In this document: one piece after another, positions 32,443-41,282 of the stretch
Layout: the number at the start of each line of letters is the position of its first letter
Numbering within the stretch: position 1 is the stretch's first letter
NCBI RefSeq assembly: GCF_027925525.1
Contig: NZ_BSDJ01000003.1
Location: forward strand, 62,001 to 126,000
Length of the DNA stretch: 64,000 nucleotides
Source of the DNA: Paenibacillus tyrphae
Lineage (GTDB): Bacteria > Bacillota > Bacilli > Paenibacillales > NBRC-103111
Reading direction: 5' to 3'
Position numbers and translations under genes: made by a program
Notes under the pieces: model-generated
Database searches by the model: none
What the model was told of the DNA's origin: nothing
What the model saw: the letters and a program-made list of their open reading frames with translations, nothing else

Positions 32443-34788
32443 TTAAGACGCGGCAGCCTTGACTTCCCGGGCGAACTCGACGCGCACCTTGAAATAGTCC
32501 CCGTCGATGTCGATGCGAAGCTGTCCACCCTGCAGCTCGACGATGCTTTTCGCAATGGCGAGCCCGAGGCCCGACCCTTCGGTATTGCGCGACGTGTCGC
32601 CCCGTTTGAACCGTTCGAAAATTTCGTCCACATCGAAGTTAAGCTCATAGGCGGCAACGTTGTTGATCGTGAAGACGACTTTGTCCGCTTCCTCGGTTAA
32701 CGCGAGGTGAACCCGGGTATGCGGCATCGCGTATTTGAGCGCATTGCTGATCAGGTTCTCGAAGACGCGCCATGTCTTGCGCCCGTCCAGCGGAGCGGTT
32801 ACCTTCGGGTTATCCACCCGGACGCGGAAGGTGAGCGTGGAAGCCTCGATCTTGTCGCTGAATTCGGCCAGCGCCTGCTGCAGCAGGTCGGCGACGTTGA
32901 CGTGCTCTACCGCCAATTCGACGGACCCGCTCGCCATCTTGGACGCTTCGAACAAATCGTCGATCAGCACCTTCAGCCGCTGCGTTTTCCGGTCCAGCAC
33001 CTCGACATAGCTTGCGACGGTCTCCGGAGACAGGTCCCTACGCTTGAGCAAATCGACATAGTTCATGATCGAGGTGAGCGGCGTCTTCAGATCGTGGGAT
33101 ACGTTCGTAATCAGCTCGGACTTCAGCCGTTCGCTCTTCGTCTCGCGTTCGACCGAGGTCTTAATGCTCTGCTTGATGTTGTTCAGCAGGTGCGCCAGCC
33201 GGGCCAGATTGCCGCGGCCCTTCTCCACGATCGTATGGTCGAACCGGCCGGAGGCGATCGCTTCCGCGCCGGTCAGGATGCGGACCAACTGCCGGATTCG
33301 GCGTAGGAGGTAGGGAACGACGACAAATGAGTAAAACAGTACATATCCCGCCGACCAAAGAAACGGGCTAAAATTGCCGCGGAACCGGTTGTTCATCATA
33401 TAATCGACAGCAGTGATCAGGAGAACACCGAACAGCAAGGTCAGGACAAAGATCAAGCCGGCCTTAAATAGGATGTTTCTATGGATCAGGGCATCCCGAA
33501 AGTACCTCTCCAGCTTGCGGTAAAGCCCCGCGTTCCACTGCTCCCGAAGCGCCAGCGGATTGCGCAGCAGCAGCACGGCATCGCTAAGCAGGAGGCCCAG
33601 ACAGCCGATCAGCAGCGCCAGCAGCGTCAATTGGGCGAAATGGCTCGGACCGACAGGCAGCCGGAATAAGGCGGCGGAGCTTCCGTAGCTTAACGCAAAC
33701 ATGGTCAGAACATAAAAAAGCAGCAGGCGAAGCTCCAGCGGAATCCCGCGGATGACAGCCGTATAGTTCTGCTGTACAACTTCGATCCCAAAACGATTTC
33801 GGCGCAGGTAAAAGATCAGCGCGGCGGCGGCCGCCACGACGGCCCCCAGCAGGTACAGCTCATAAATTAACCGCTCCCGCAGCGTATTGAAGTAAGCGTG
33901 GTCGGCAATCATTTGACTGAAGCCTCGGGGCTCCTTCGGAAAAAGAAAAATGCCTTCCAGCCGATACTGTTGGAAAGAACGGTTGATCGATTGAAGAGCG
34001 CCGCCTTCCAACGTCGTTTGCGGTAAGCGGATGGCATAAAACGCCGCAGTCTCCTCTCCCGTATATGGATCCCTATCCCGATTGGCATAGATCTCACCGG
34101 TTTCGAGGTCTTTGACATAATATTGAAAGGAGCCGCTGCGGGCCGACAAACTGTGTTTGACGGCAGCATATTGTTTGTTATGAAAATCAAGATAGTTCTT
34201 GATTTCCTTCTCAATCCGCTCGTTTTTCTGCCGCTCTGCGTTCGGTAAGATGTTGGCCTCTGTGTCTTGCAGTAAGGCAATTTCTTTTCTAATACGCGCA
34301 ATCTCGGCTTGCTCTTCAGCGTCCGGCGGGTTCTGCGCGTCCTGACTTTGTGCCTTGGCCTGCTCCGCTCCTGACTCTTCCGCGGAATTGGCGGCCTGCT
34401 CCCGCTTTTCCTTTGCTATCGCAACTACATCGCCCAACAACGTCTGAAGGTTCAGGATTTGATGCTGCACTTCTGCCTTTCTTTGCTCGACCTCGATGTT
34501 TTTCACCGTTTCAAAATGCCGGGTCCATTGCTCCATCCGGGCCTGCCCGATCTTCTCGGCATCCGTCTTATCCTCCCAATGGTTATAGACCACATGAACG
34601 TTCCGAAACAGATTGAAATGCTGCTGAAGCTGCTCGTAGAAGGCCGGAGAGCGAAAGTAATAATCCTTCTGAAGATATTCCTGATTCTTTAGCACGTCCG
34701 AGGCTGCGAGCAGCCCAAGCGCAATCAGGTAAGAGAGCAAGCCCCAAGCCAGCCAAGGGACGAGCTTACTTCTCGATTTTGTAGCCAA
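32443..34788 (-). CDS. multi-span sensor histidine kinase
   Basis: A 781-residue kinase. It has an N-terminal span (about 13-32), a large extracellular region (about 33-325) with a coiled-coil-like, Glu/Ala-rich stretch, then several spans (about 326-505), a HAMP-like linker, HisKA with the phospho-acceptor in TNVSHDLKTPLTSIMNYVDL (His about 565) and a HATPase_c domain (NALKYAMPHTRV, GSGLGLAIAKSI). It overlaps the response regulator gene by 23 bp, so the two are coupled. The signal is unknown. The big extracellular domain plus extra spans is unusual and might sense a cell-envelope ligand. Confidence 0.88.
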   Translation of the reverse strand: MATKSRSKLVPWLAWGLLSYLIALGLLAASDVLKNQEYLQKDYYFRSPAFYEQLQQHFNLFRNVHVVYNHWEDKTDAEKIGQARMEQWTRHFETVKNIEVEQRKAEVQHQILNLQTLLGDVVAIAKEKREQAANSAEESGAEQAKAQSQDAQNPPDAEEQAEIARIRKEIALLQDTEANILPNAERQKNERIEKEIKNYLDFHNKQYAAVKHSLSARSGSFQYYVKDLETGEIYANRDRDPYTGEETAAFYAIRLPQTTLEGGALQSINRSFQQYRLEGIFLFPKEPRGFSQMIADHAYFNTLRERLIYELYLLGAVVAAAAALIFYLRRNRFGIEVVQQNYTAVIRGIPLELRLLLFYVLTMFALSYGSSAALFRLPVGPSHFAQLTLLALLIGCLGLLLSDAVLLLRNPLALREQWNAGLYRKLERYFRDALIHRNILFKAGLIFVLTLLFGVLLITAVDYMMNNRFRGNFSPFLWSAGYVLFYSFVVVPYLLRRIRQLVRILTGAEAIASGRFDHTIVEKGRGNLARLAHLLNNIKQSIKTSVERETKSERLKSELITNVSHDLKTPLTSIMNYVDLLKRRDLSPETVASYVEVLDRKTQRLKVLIDDLFEASKMASGSVELAVEHVNVADLLQQALAEFSDKIEASTLTFRVRVDNPKVTAPLDGRKTWRVFENLISNALKYAMPHTRVHLALTEEADKVVFTINNVAAYELNFDVDEIFERFKRGDTSRNTEGSGLGLAIAKSIVELQGGQLRIDIDGDYFKVRVEFAREVKAAAS

Positions 34789-35458
34789 TGCCCCACACCA
34801 CCTTCAAATATTTGGGCTCCCGCGGATTGATTTCGATTTTCTCGCGGATTCGACGCACGTGTACCGCTACCGTATTCTCGCCGTTGAAATACGGCTCTTT
34901 CCATACCTTTTCATAAATCTCCTCTATCGAAAACACACGCCCCCGATGCTCGATCAAGAGCTCAAGAATTCTATATTCGGTCGCCGTCAGCCGGACCTCC
35001 TCCTGGTCCACGAAGACAGTTTTGCTGCGTTTGTTCAGCACGAGGCCCCGGACTTCGATCTCGTCCTCGTTTGCCTTGTAATGCCCCAACAGCGTGTAGC
35101 GTCGAAGCTGGGACTTCACTCGGGCGGTCAGCTCCAGCGGATTGAAGGGCTTGCACAAGTAATCGTCGGCGCCGACGGTCAGCCCCAGGATTTTGTCCGT
35201 ATCCTCGGATTTGGCGGACAGCATGAGAATCGGAATATTGCGGCTCTCGCGTATTTTGAACGTCGTCTGAATGCCGTCCAAGCCGGGCATCATAACGTCC
35301 AAAATGATCAGGTGGATATCTTCCTTCTCCAGAATGTCCAAAGCCTCCAAGCCGTGGCTCGCTTTGAACACGTTCATATTCTCGTTCTTCAAATAGATTT
35401 CGATGGCGTCCCGAATCTCCGGTTCATCGTCGGCCACCAGCACATTGTACTTCTGCAT
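34766..35458 (-). CDS. OmpR-family response regulator
   Basis: A 230-residue regulator with a receiver domain (acidic DDE at about 9-11, phospho-Asp in IILDVMMPGLDG at about 52, conserved Lys in CKPF) and a winged-helix output domain ending NTVAVHVRRIREKIEINPRE and VWGIGYKIEK. ATG 35458 follows AAGGAG; the 8-residue longer frame is less likely. It is transcribed first, with its partner kinase overlapping downstream. Targets are not evident nearby. Confidence 0.92.
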   Translation of the reverse strand: MQKYNVLVADDEPEIRDAIEIYLKNENMNVFKASHGLEALDILEKEDIHLIILDVMMPGLDGIQTTFKIRESRNIPILMLSAKSEDTDKILGLTVGADDYLCKPFNPLELTARVKSQLRRYTLLGHYKANEDEIEVRGLVLNKRSKTVFVDQEEVRLTATEYRILELLIEHRGRVFSIEEIYEKVWKEPYFNGENTVAVHVRRIREKIEINPREPKYLKVVWGIGYKIEK

Positions 35459-35670
35459 GATCTTACTCCTTGAATGCTGCATTCGAATTTACGGCTGCTT
35501 GCAAGCGCATATGTCTATATTAAAGGAGACTTTTGTCAAAAAAGCTACCCGTTTTCTTACAAATTTCTTACGAAGCAGGGGAACGGGGTAAATCAAAGTT
35601 GATTCGTGTGTGGAGAAATATGGAAAGTTGAGCTAAAATGATAGAAGATGAAGCGGCTAGGAGTCAAATC

Positions 35671-36147
35671 ATGCAACCAGTAACAAGGGGAAAAATACAA
35701 TTCATGAAGCATGTTCTGGAAGAGGACCCTTTTTATTTGGTGATCGGGGATATTCAGGAAGAGTCCGATCCCGACCCGGATGTGAAGAAAAACGCTCTGC
35801 AAGCGTATCACGAGTTCTTGAACGAGTACTCGTCATTGAGGTGCGGAAGCGTTGTACTCTTTGGCCGGAAAGAGCTGCCGGACTATCAGTTCCCCGTAGC
35901 GGATATGCCCGGCGGATTCGAGGAATGGGTATGCATTGGGAAGATCGAACCGTATCCGTTGTATATAAATAAACAGAACGGACGAATCTGTTGTTTGACC
36001 GGCGATCCGGGAACGGAAATAGAAATTCGGCATTTCGGAGATTTTCATGAGTTTTTGGAAAGCTATGTTTTCGGTGAAAAATACGTCGAAATCGGAGGCA
36101 GGGACGATTGGTATGACCTGCTGAAACAACGAGGCCTATTAAAATAA
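35671..36147 (+). CDS. SMI1/KNR4 (SUKH)-like protein
   Basis: A 158-residue acidic cytosolic protein. The central FEEWVCIGKIEPYPLYINKQ and the C-terminal FGDFHEFLESYVFGEKYVEI fit the SUKH/YrhA-like fold, used by many immunity proteins of polymorphic toxins and by some housekeeping proteins. ATG 35671 has TAGGAG at ideal spacing; ATG 35638 upstream has none. No toxin gene is adjacent, so an orphan immunity role is only a possibility. Confidence 0.6.
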   Translation: MQPVTRGKIQFMKHVLEEDPFYLVIGDIQEESDPDPDVKKNALQAYHEFLNEYSSLRCGSVVLFGRKELPDYQFPVADMPGGFEEWVCIGKIEPYPLYINKQNGRICCLTGDPGTEIEIRHFGDFHEFLESYVFGEKYVEIGGRDDWYDLLKQRGLLK

Positions 36148-36198
36148 ACGGGGGCACCGCGCAGGCCGGCTCCGGCAGACCTACTGCTTCCTTAGCTC

Positions 36199-36235
36199 TT
36201 GACCTTCACCCTAATTAAATTTATACTAAGTCTAA
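36199..36235 (+). promoter_or_regulatory. promoter with PerR-type box of the Fur-family regulator
   Basis: -35 TTGACC (36199-36204), a 17-bp spacer and -10 TATACT (36222-36227). The 7-1-7 box TTATACTAAGTCTAA (36221-36235) covers the -10 and shares its right half with the box before the catalase gene (37558-37572). This predicts autorepression. Confidence 0.7.
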
Positions 36236-36257
36236 ATACTATTAAGGGGTGAGCCTG

Positions 36258-36650
36258 ATGAGCAGATTGAATTTAACCACGCAGCGCAAAGCGATCCTGG
36301 ATCTAGTCCAAAGCTGCGAGGATCATCCGACGGCCGCCGAGATTATGGAGCGGCTGCGTACGAACGGCCACCAATTTGCTTATGGCACGGTGTACAACTC
36401 GCTTCGGTACTTGACGGATGCGGGGTTGATTCGGGAACTCAAGCTGGGGGAGACCGCCAGCCGTTACGACGGAAGAACGGAAGACCATTACCATATCGTG
36501 TGTAAGAAGTGCGGACGGGTCGATGAAGTGCTGTCCGCGCCGCCCGCCGATTGGATTCGGGAGGTTGCGGCGAAAACGAACTACGACGTGCATCACAGTC
36601 AAGTCGTCTTCGAGGGGGTATGCTATTCATGCAAGCATCCGAACGCGTAA
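36258..36650 (+). CDS. Fur-family regulator, PerR-like
   Basis: A 130-residue metalloregulator: a winged helix (about 1-80), then a dimerisation domain with DHYHIVCKKCGRVDEVL and a final CYSCKHPN giving two CxxC pairs for structural zinc. The regulatory-site residues are present (HPTA His, RYD Asp, HYH His pair), but the residue five after the first CxxC is Glu, as in Fur, with Asp one place before, where PerR has Asp at +5. Context (the same box in its own promoter and before catalase) favours a peroxide-sensing role. ATG 36258 follows AAGGGGTG; the GTG at 36249 is inside that site. Confidence 0.82.
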   Translation: MSRLNLTTQRKAILDLVQSCEDHPTAAEIMERLRTNGHQFAYGTVYNSLRYLTDAGLIRELKLGETASRYDGRTEDHYHIVCKKCGRVDEVLSAPPADWIREVAAKTNYDVHHSQVVFEGVCYSCKHPNA

Positions 36651-37465
36651 TGCAGCCGCTCATGCGGATGGGTTATTCACAAGCCGAGGGAACCGGAATG
36701 GCCGACGCGGAGCGCCATGCCGGAAGCCCGGCGGCTCCTATGGCTCCAAGCGCAGGAGAAAAGGCTAGCACGCGGCCTTTCCTGTGCGCCGAAACGAAGC
36801 GCGTGGCTGTCATCAGTCCATTCCCCGGGGCGCTGCATCCGCTGATCAACGGACTGGCAGGCGAGTGCTACGACGTTCTCGTGTTTCACCGATTCGAGGC
36901 CCAGGTCATGAATGCGTTGGCCGTCGATCTGTTCGTATTCGACGTGACAACAGCGGAATGGGAAGGCGTGGCCGGCATTCGGGAGGCGCTCGCTTCCGAT
37001 CCGAAGAAGCAGGCCCGTTCGGTGCTGCTGGTCGGCGAGCGGGAGATGGAGGAGAGCAGCTTCGCCGGACTCGGGGAGCTGCAGCCGTGGCCGACGGGTC
37101 TGCAGGAAGCGATGTACCGGATCGAGCGCAAGCTCAGCGGTCTCGCCGATGCGGAAGAAGGGAATAGCGTCGGCACCTTCAAGGATCTGCAGATCGACAC
37201 CAAGAAGATGACTGTTCTGCGCGGCGGCAGCCGTATCGAATGCACGAAGACGGAATACGAGATTTTGCTGATGCTGCTCGAAGCGCAAGGGGCCGTGATG
37301 TCGCGCGACGAGATCATGGACCGCATCTGGGGCAGCTCGTTTGTCGGCGGCAGTAACGTCGTCGACGTTCATGTGAAAAGCTTGCGCAAAAAGCTGGGCG
37401 ACAATCCCGCCGCGCCGCAATACATCGCAACGGTGCGCGGGGTCGGATACAGGCTGGCCGACTAA
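36629..37465 (+). CDS. OmpR-type winged-helix protein with atypical receiver-like domain
   Basis: A 278-residue protein. Residues about 55-165 resemble a degenerate receiver (DLFVFDVTTAEWEGVAGIRE) lacking the full acidic pocket and conserved lysine. Residues about 180-278 are a good OmpR-type winged helix (RIECTKTEYEILLMLLEAQG, NVVDVHVKSLRKKLGDNP, VRGVGYRLAD). It overlaps the end of the PerR-like gene by 22 bp and precedes catalase, so it is probably co-regulated by peroxide. It may act without phosphorylation. The start at ATG 36629 follows GAGGGGG; ATG 36620 is an alternative. Confidence 0.75.
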   Translation: MQASERVMQPLMRMGYSQAEGTGMADAERHAGSPAAPMAPSAGEKASTRPFLCAETKRVAVISPFPGALHPLINGLAGECYDVLVFHRFEAQVMNALAVDLFVFDVTTAEWEGVAGIREALASDPKKQARSVLLVGEREMEESSFAGLGELQPWPTGLQEAMYRIERKLSGLADAEEGNSVGTFKDLQIDTKKMTVLRGGSRIECTKTEYEILLMLLEAQGAVMSRDEIMDRIWGSSFVGGSNVVDVHVKSLRKKLGDNPAAPQYIATVRGVGYRLAD

Positions 37466-37557
37466 ACCGTCGGCCGCCCGCTTCATCCGATCTTCATGAA
37501 AAACTCACGGAATGCTCATGATTCGGTCATGCAGCGATGGTACAATGATCTCATAAT

Positions 37558-37572
37558 TTAGATCAAGTCTAA
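37558..37572 (+). promoter_or_regulatory. PerR-type box of the catalase gene
   Basis: TTAGATCAAGTCTAA, a 7-1-7 palindrome matching the box at 36221-36235 at 12 of 15 positions, and resembling the PerR consensus TTATAATNATTATAA. It lies between a -10-like TACAAT (37541-37546) and the ribosome binding site. Confidence 0.7.
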
Positions 37573-37598
37573 ATATAAATGAAAGGTGAGATCAAGAT

Positions 37599-39056
37599 AT
37601 GAACCATCGTTTGACGACCAATCAAGGCGCTCCCGTAGGAGATAACCAAAATTCGCGTACGGCAGGCCGCCGCGGACCGACGCTGCTGGAGGATTACCAT
37701 CTGCTGGAGAAGCTGGCCCACTTCGACCGGGAGCGCATCCCGGAGCGGGTCGTGCATGCGCGCGGCGCAGGAGCGCACGGGGTATTCCGCGTCGAGCGGA
37801 GCATGAAGCCTTATACGAAGGCGCATTTTCTGCAAGATGTGGGGCAGGAAACGCCCGTATTCGTTCGGTTCTCAACCGTAATCCACGGCACCGGCTCGCC
37901 GGAGACGGCCCGCGATCCGCGCGGATTCGCCGTGAAGCTGTACACGGAAGAAGGCAATTATGACATCGTCGGCAATCACTTGCCGGTATTCTTTATCCGC
38001 GACGCGCTGAAATTCCCGGATATGGTGCATTCGCTCAAGCCCGCACCGGACACCAATATCCAGGACCCGGCAAGGTACTGGGACTTCATGACGTTGTCGC
38101 CGGAATCGACGCATATGCTGACTTGGGTGTTTTCGGATCACGGTACTCCCGCCAATTACCGGCAAATGGACGGCTTCGGCGTACACGCGTTCAAGTGGGT
38201 GAATGCGGAAGGCAAAGTCACGTACGTCAAATATCATTGGAAATCGCTGCAAGGCGTCGTGAATTTGTCCGCCGATGAGGTCCGGGAGGTGCAGGGCAGG
38301 GACTTCAACCATGCGACGAGAGATTTGTTCGACCAGATCCGGGACGGGAACTTCCCGCAGTGGGCGCTGCATGTGCAGCTGATGCCGCCGGAGGACTTGG
38401 ACCGGTGGGGCTTCGACCCGCTCGACGCGACGAAAGTATGGCCCGAGGATGCGTATCCGCTGCACCGGATCGGCACGATGACGCTGAAGCGGAACCCGGA
38501 CAACTTCTTCGCCGAGGTCGAGCAGTCCGCTTTCTCGCCGAGCGCCTTGGTGCCGGGGATCGAACCTTCCGAGGATAAGCTGCTGCAGGGCCGTCTGTTC
38601 TCCTACCCTGACACGCAGCGCTACCGGCTCGGCACGAACTATCTGCAGATTCCAATCAACTGCCCGTATGCGCCGGTCCGCAACCATCAGCGGGACGGAG
38701 CGATGAACGTGAAGCAGGATACGTCCAAGGTCAACTACGAGCCAAATAGCGCTTCCGGCAGTCCGCAGGAAGACCCGGCCTATGTGGAAAGCGAAGCGCC
38801 GCTGACGGGTCCCGCGGTCCGACAAAAAATCGAGAAAACCGACGATTTCACGCAGGCAGGCGAGCGGTACCGCAGCTACACGAAGCAGGAGCAGGACAAC
38901 CTGATCCGCAATCTGATCAACGATCTGAAGCAGACCGGGCAGGACATTCAACTGCGCGCCATCTGCAACTTTTTCCGGGCGGATGCCGAGTACGGGATGC
39001 GTCTCGCGCAAGGGCTCGGCATCGATATCCAAAGCTTCCTTCCGCGTTCGAATTAA
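37599..39056 (+). CDS. katA: haem catalase (vegetative KatA type)
   Basis: A 485-residue monofunctional catalase that dismutates hydrogen peroxide in the cytosol. The catalytic His is in RVVHARGAGAHG (about 56-67), the Asn in VGNHLPVFFIRD, and the haem-ligand Tyr in GRLFSYPDTQRYRLG. Length is close to Bacillus KatA (483). ATG 37599 follows GAAAGGTGAG. The PerR-type box just upstream predicts induction by peroxide. Confidence 0.93.
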   Translation: MNHRLTTNQGAPVGDNQNSRTAGRRGPTLLEDYHLLEKLAHFDRERIPERVVHARGAGAHGVFRVERSMKPYTKAHFLQDVGQETPVFVRFSTVIHGTGSPETARDPRGFAVKLYTEEGNYDIVGNHLPVFFIRDALKFPDMVHSLKPAPDTNIQDPARYWDFMTLSPESTHMLTWVFSDHGTPANYRQMDGFGVHAFKWVNAEGKVTYVKYHWKSLQGVVNLSADEVREVQGRDFNHATRDLFDQIRDGNFPQWALHVQLMPPEDLDRWGFDPLDATKVWPEDAYPLHRIGTMTLKRNPDNFFAEVEQSAFSPSALVPGIEPSEDKLLQGRLFSYPDTQRYRLGTNYLQIPINCPYAPVRNHQRDGAMNVKQDTSKVNYEPNSASGSPQEDPAYVESEAPLTGPAVRQKIEKTDDFTQAGERYRSYTKQEQDNLIRNLINDLKQTGQDIQLRAICNFFRADAEYGMRLAQGLGIDIQSFLPRSN

Positions 39057-39143
39057 AAACGGGAAGACCGCTCTCGTGAAGCTGCTGCGGGAGCGGTTGT
39101 TCCGGGGAAACGCCGTGTTCTAAGACAAGAATATCGTCTCATG

Positions 39144-39170
39144 AAAAGTCACGTTAATCGTGGCTTTTTT
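39144..39170 (+). terminator. terminator of katA
   Basis: AAAAGTCACG pairs with CGTGGCTTTTTT across TTAAT. A second stem, ACCGCTCTCG/CGGGAGCGGT, lies before it near 39068-39098. The gene arriving from the right (frlR) may use it too. Confidence 0.75.
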
Positions 39171-39179
39171 GTTTTGGGG

Positions 39180-39896
39180 TTAGATATAAAATTTTATTTT
39201 ATCGCCGACGATATATTGGTCTCCGTAATGGATGACTTTCATGTCGGGGGAGTATACCGGTCCCTGAATCATCAAGAGAGGATATCCTTTTTTTACCTTT
39301 AAATGTTTGGATTGGAACGCATCGGCAAACACAATCTGGATCGATCTCCGGGTCCTGTTCAGGACAACGTGAAATTGATCCCGCAGCGTCGCATAGAGCG
39401 ATTTGTTCGTCAGGTCTTCGTCCAGCAGCGACATATATTGGGGAGGAAGATACGTGAAGTCCATCATGACGGGCACGTTATCGGCCATCATGACGCGCTT
39501 GATGGAAACGATTTCGGAATGGACGGGAACACCCATCGCCGTTGCAAGCGACGAGCTGGCTTCGATTCGTTTTTGCTCGATGACCTCCGAGGAAGCGGCA
39601 AGTCCGTTCATCTTGCATATTTCCGAAAACCCCAGGATGGGCCCGAGCTCTCTTTCGATTTTGTTAGAACTGATAAAGGTCCCCTTACCTTGCTTCCGGG
39701 TGAGCAGCCCCTCCTCAATAAGCTCGTTAATCGCCGATCGAACCGTCCGGCGGCTAATCGAGTACATCTCGCACAATTCAAATTCCGTAGGCAGCTTCTG
39801 TCCAGGCTTGAGCTTGCCGCTGGCCAGTTCGTCCTTAATAATCTGCTTCAACTGAATATACATCGGCACAACATTATCTTGTTCCAGTCTGCTCAT
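39180..39896 (-). CDS. frlR: GntR/HutC-family regulator of the fructosamine operon
   Basis: A 238-residue GntR repressor with an N-terminal winged helix (PTEFELCEMYSISRRTVRSA) and a C-terminal UTRA ligand-binding domain ending HYGDQYIVGDKIKFYI. It is divergent from the frlB-like gene and matches the FrlR role in Bacillus, where the ligand is a phosphorylated Amadori sugar. The intergenic region holds a strong inverted repeat (40065-40113), its likely operator. The assignment rests on family plus operon context. Confidence 0.82.
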   Translation of the reverse strand: MSRLEQDNVVPMYIQLKQIIKDELASGKLKPGQKLPTEFELCEMYSISRRTVRSAINELIEEGLLTRKQGKGTFISSNKIERELGPILGFSEICKMNGLAASSEVIEQKRIEASSSLATAMGVPVHSEIVSIKRVMMADNVPVMMDFTYLPPQYMSLLDEDLTNKSLYATLRDQFHVVLNRTRRSIQIVFADAFQSKHLKVKKGYPLLMIQGPVYSPDMKVIHYGDQYIVGDKIKFYI

Positions 39897-40064
39897 ATTT
39901 CCACCTTCTCGGATCTAATCTCCGTAACGGAGCACCAGGGATATATTAGAACTTACACACATTATAAACCATTACGCAAGAAGAGTATAACGACATCGCT
40001 GCACAATCGTCTCCGGGGATATTTTTTATTTTGCTGTTGAATTTGTACAAAATCTATAGTAACA

Positions 40065-40113
40065 TAACGTACATCACGTTACAATACGATACATTATGGG
40101 ATGTAACGTGATG
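40065..40113. promoter_or_regulatory. composite inverted-repeat operator between frlR and frlB
   Basis: CATCACGTTACA (40072-40083) and TGTAACGTGATG (40102-40113) are perfect 12-bp inverted arms with an 18-bp gap. An overlapping TAACGT-ACATC-ACGTTA (40065-40081) adds a third half-site. The ACGTTA units probably bind FrlR. The right arm reaches within 31 bp of the frlB start. Confidence 0.7.
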
Positions 40114-40143
40114 AATATAAGCAAACAGGAGGCTACAATTTCT

Positions 40144-41121
40144 ATGAATCAAGAGCATGCACAACAACTGAAAGCGGCGATCGAGGCAGTAAAATCACGT
40201 GAGATCGGCAACATTTACTTTGTTGCTTGCGGCGGCTCGATGGCGACTCTCACCCCGGCGCAGTACATTCTTGACAGAGAAATCGATATTCCTTCGGCTG
40301 TTTACTCATCCAATGAATTTATTCTTCGATCTCCGAAAGCGCTTAACGAAAAATCCGTCGTTATCTCATGCTCTCATTCCGGCAATACGCCTGAAACCGT
40401 CGAAGCGACGGAATTTGCCCGTTCAAAAGGCGCGTTGACAATTAGCCTTTCCCATCTTGTCGACTCGCCGCTCTGGAATGCGGCCGAATACAGACTGCAT
40501 TACGACTGGGGAACGGAGGCGCGTGCGGAAGAAAACAATTACGGCATTTTATACCGATTGATCTTCGGCATTCTCAATACGCTCTATCCGAACGAAAAGT
40601 ATGCCCGCGCCGTGGCCTCCGTCGAGACAAGCCTTCACGACGTGTTCGAACGAAACAAAGCTAATACGCTGGAAGCGGCTAAAGCTTTCGGAAGCGATTA
40701 CAAGCGGGAGCCGATCATTTACACGATGGCGAGCGGCATCAATTACTCGCTGGCTTACTCGTTCGCCATTTGTCTTCTTCAAGAGATGCAGTGGATTCAT
40801 TCCAGCGCGATTCATGCCGGCGAATACTTCCACGGACCGTTCGAAGTTACCGATTACGACGTACCTTTCATTATCATCAAAGGAATCGGCGAGACGCGTT
40901 TGATGGACGACCGCGCACATGATTTCTGCCAGAAATTCTCCGACAAAATCGTACTCGTCGATGCGGAAACGTTCGATATGGAAGGCATCTCGGCCGAAGT
41001 GCGCAATTATTTCGCCAATCTGGTCGCCGGCGTTGTGCTCAGACAGTACGCTCAGTATTTGTCGGAGTTTAGAGGACATCCGCTGTCTGTCCGTCGTTAC
41101 ATGTGGAAAATGGACTATTAA
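40144..41121 (+). CDS. frlB: SIS-domain sugar-phosphate deglycase, FrlB-like
   Basis: A 325-residue protein with two SIS (sugar isomerase) domains. It has FVACGGSMATL and SCSHSGNTPETVEATEFARS in the first, and a C-terminal region with GEYFHGPFE like glucosamine-6-phosphate synthase isomerase domains. FrlB splits fructoselysine-6-phosphate-type Amadori products into glucose-6-phosphate and an amine or amino acid. The start is ATG 40144 after AGGAGG; ATG 40096 would lie inside the operator. First gene of the frl operon. Confidence 0.85.
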   Translation: MNQEHAQQLKAAIEAVKSREIGNIYFVACGGSMATLTPAQYILDREIDIPSAVYSSNEFILRSPKALNEKSVVISCSHSGNTPETVEATEFARSKGALTISLSHLVDSPLWNAAEYRLHYDWGTEARAEENNYGILYRLIFGILNTLYPNEKYARAVASVETSLHDVFERNKANTLEAAKAFGSDYKREPIIYTMASGINYSLAYSFAICLLQEMQWIHSSAIHAGEYFHGPFEVTDYDVPFIIIKGIGETRLMDDRAHDFCQKFSDKIVLVDAETFDMEGISAEVRNYFANLVAGVVLRQYAQYLSEFRGHPLSVRRYMWKMDY

Positions 41122-41158
41122 TATTTGCCGCTTGAATGAAAAGATAGGCTGTCGTATG

Positions 41159-41206
41159 TTTTGGTTATGGCGTTTCCCGGTTCGGGAACTACCGCCATAA
41201 CCAAAA
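41159..41206 (+). promoter_or_regulatory. intercistronic hairpin frlB-frlO
   Basis: TTTTGGTTATGGCG (41159-41172) and CGCCATAACCAAAA (41193-41206) form a 14-bp perfect stem, and the loop contains TCCC/GGGA. There is no T run past it, so it more likely blocks exonucleases or sets differential expression than terminates. Confidence 0.65.
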
Positions 41207-41282
41207 CGGCGGCAAAGAAGCGGCAGGCGGGGATTGACGTATCCAAACGGAGTTTATCTTTAGCGGAGGTGTGAAATCATCT

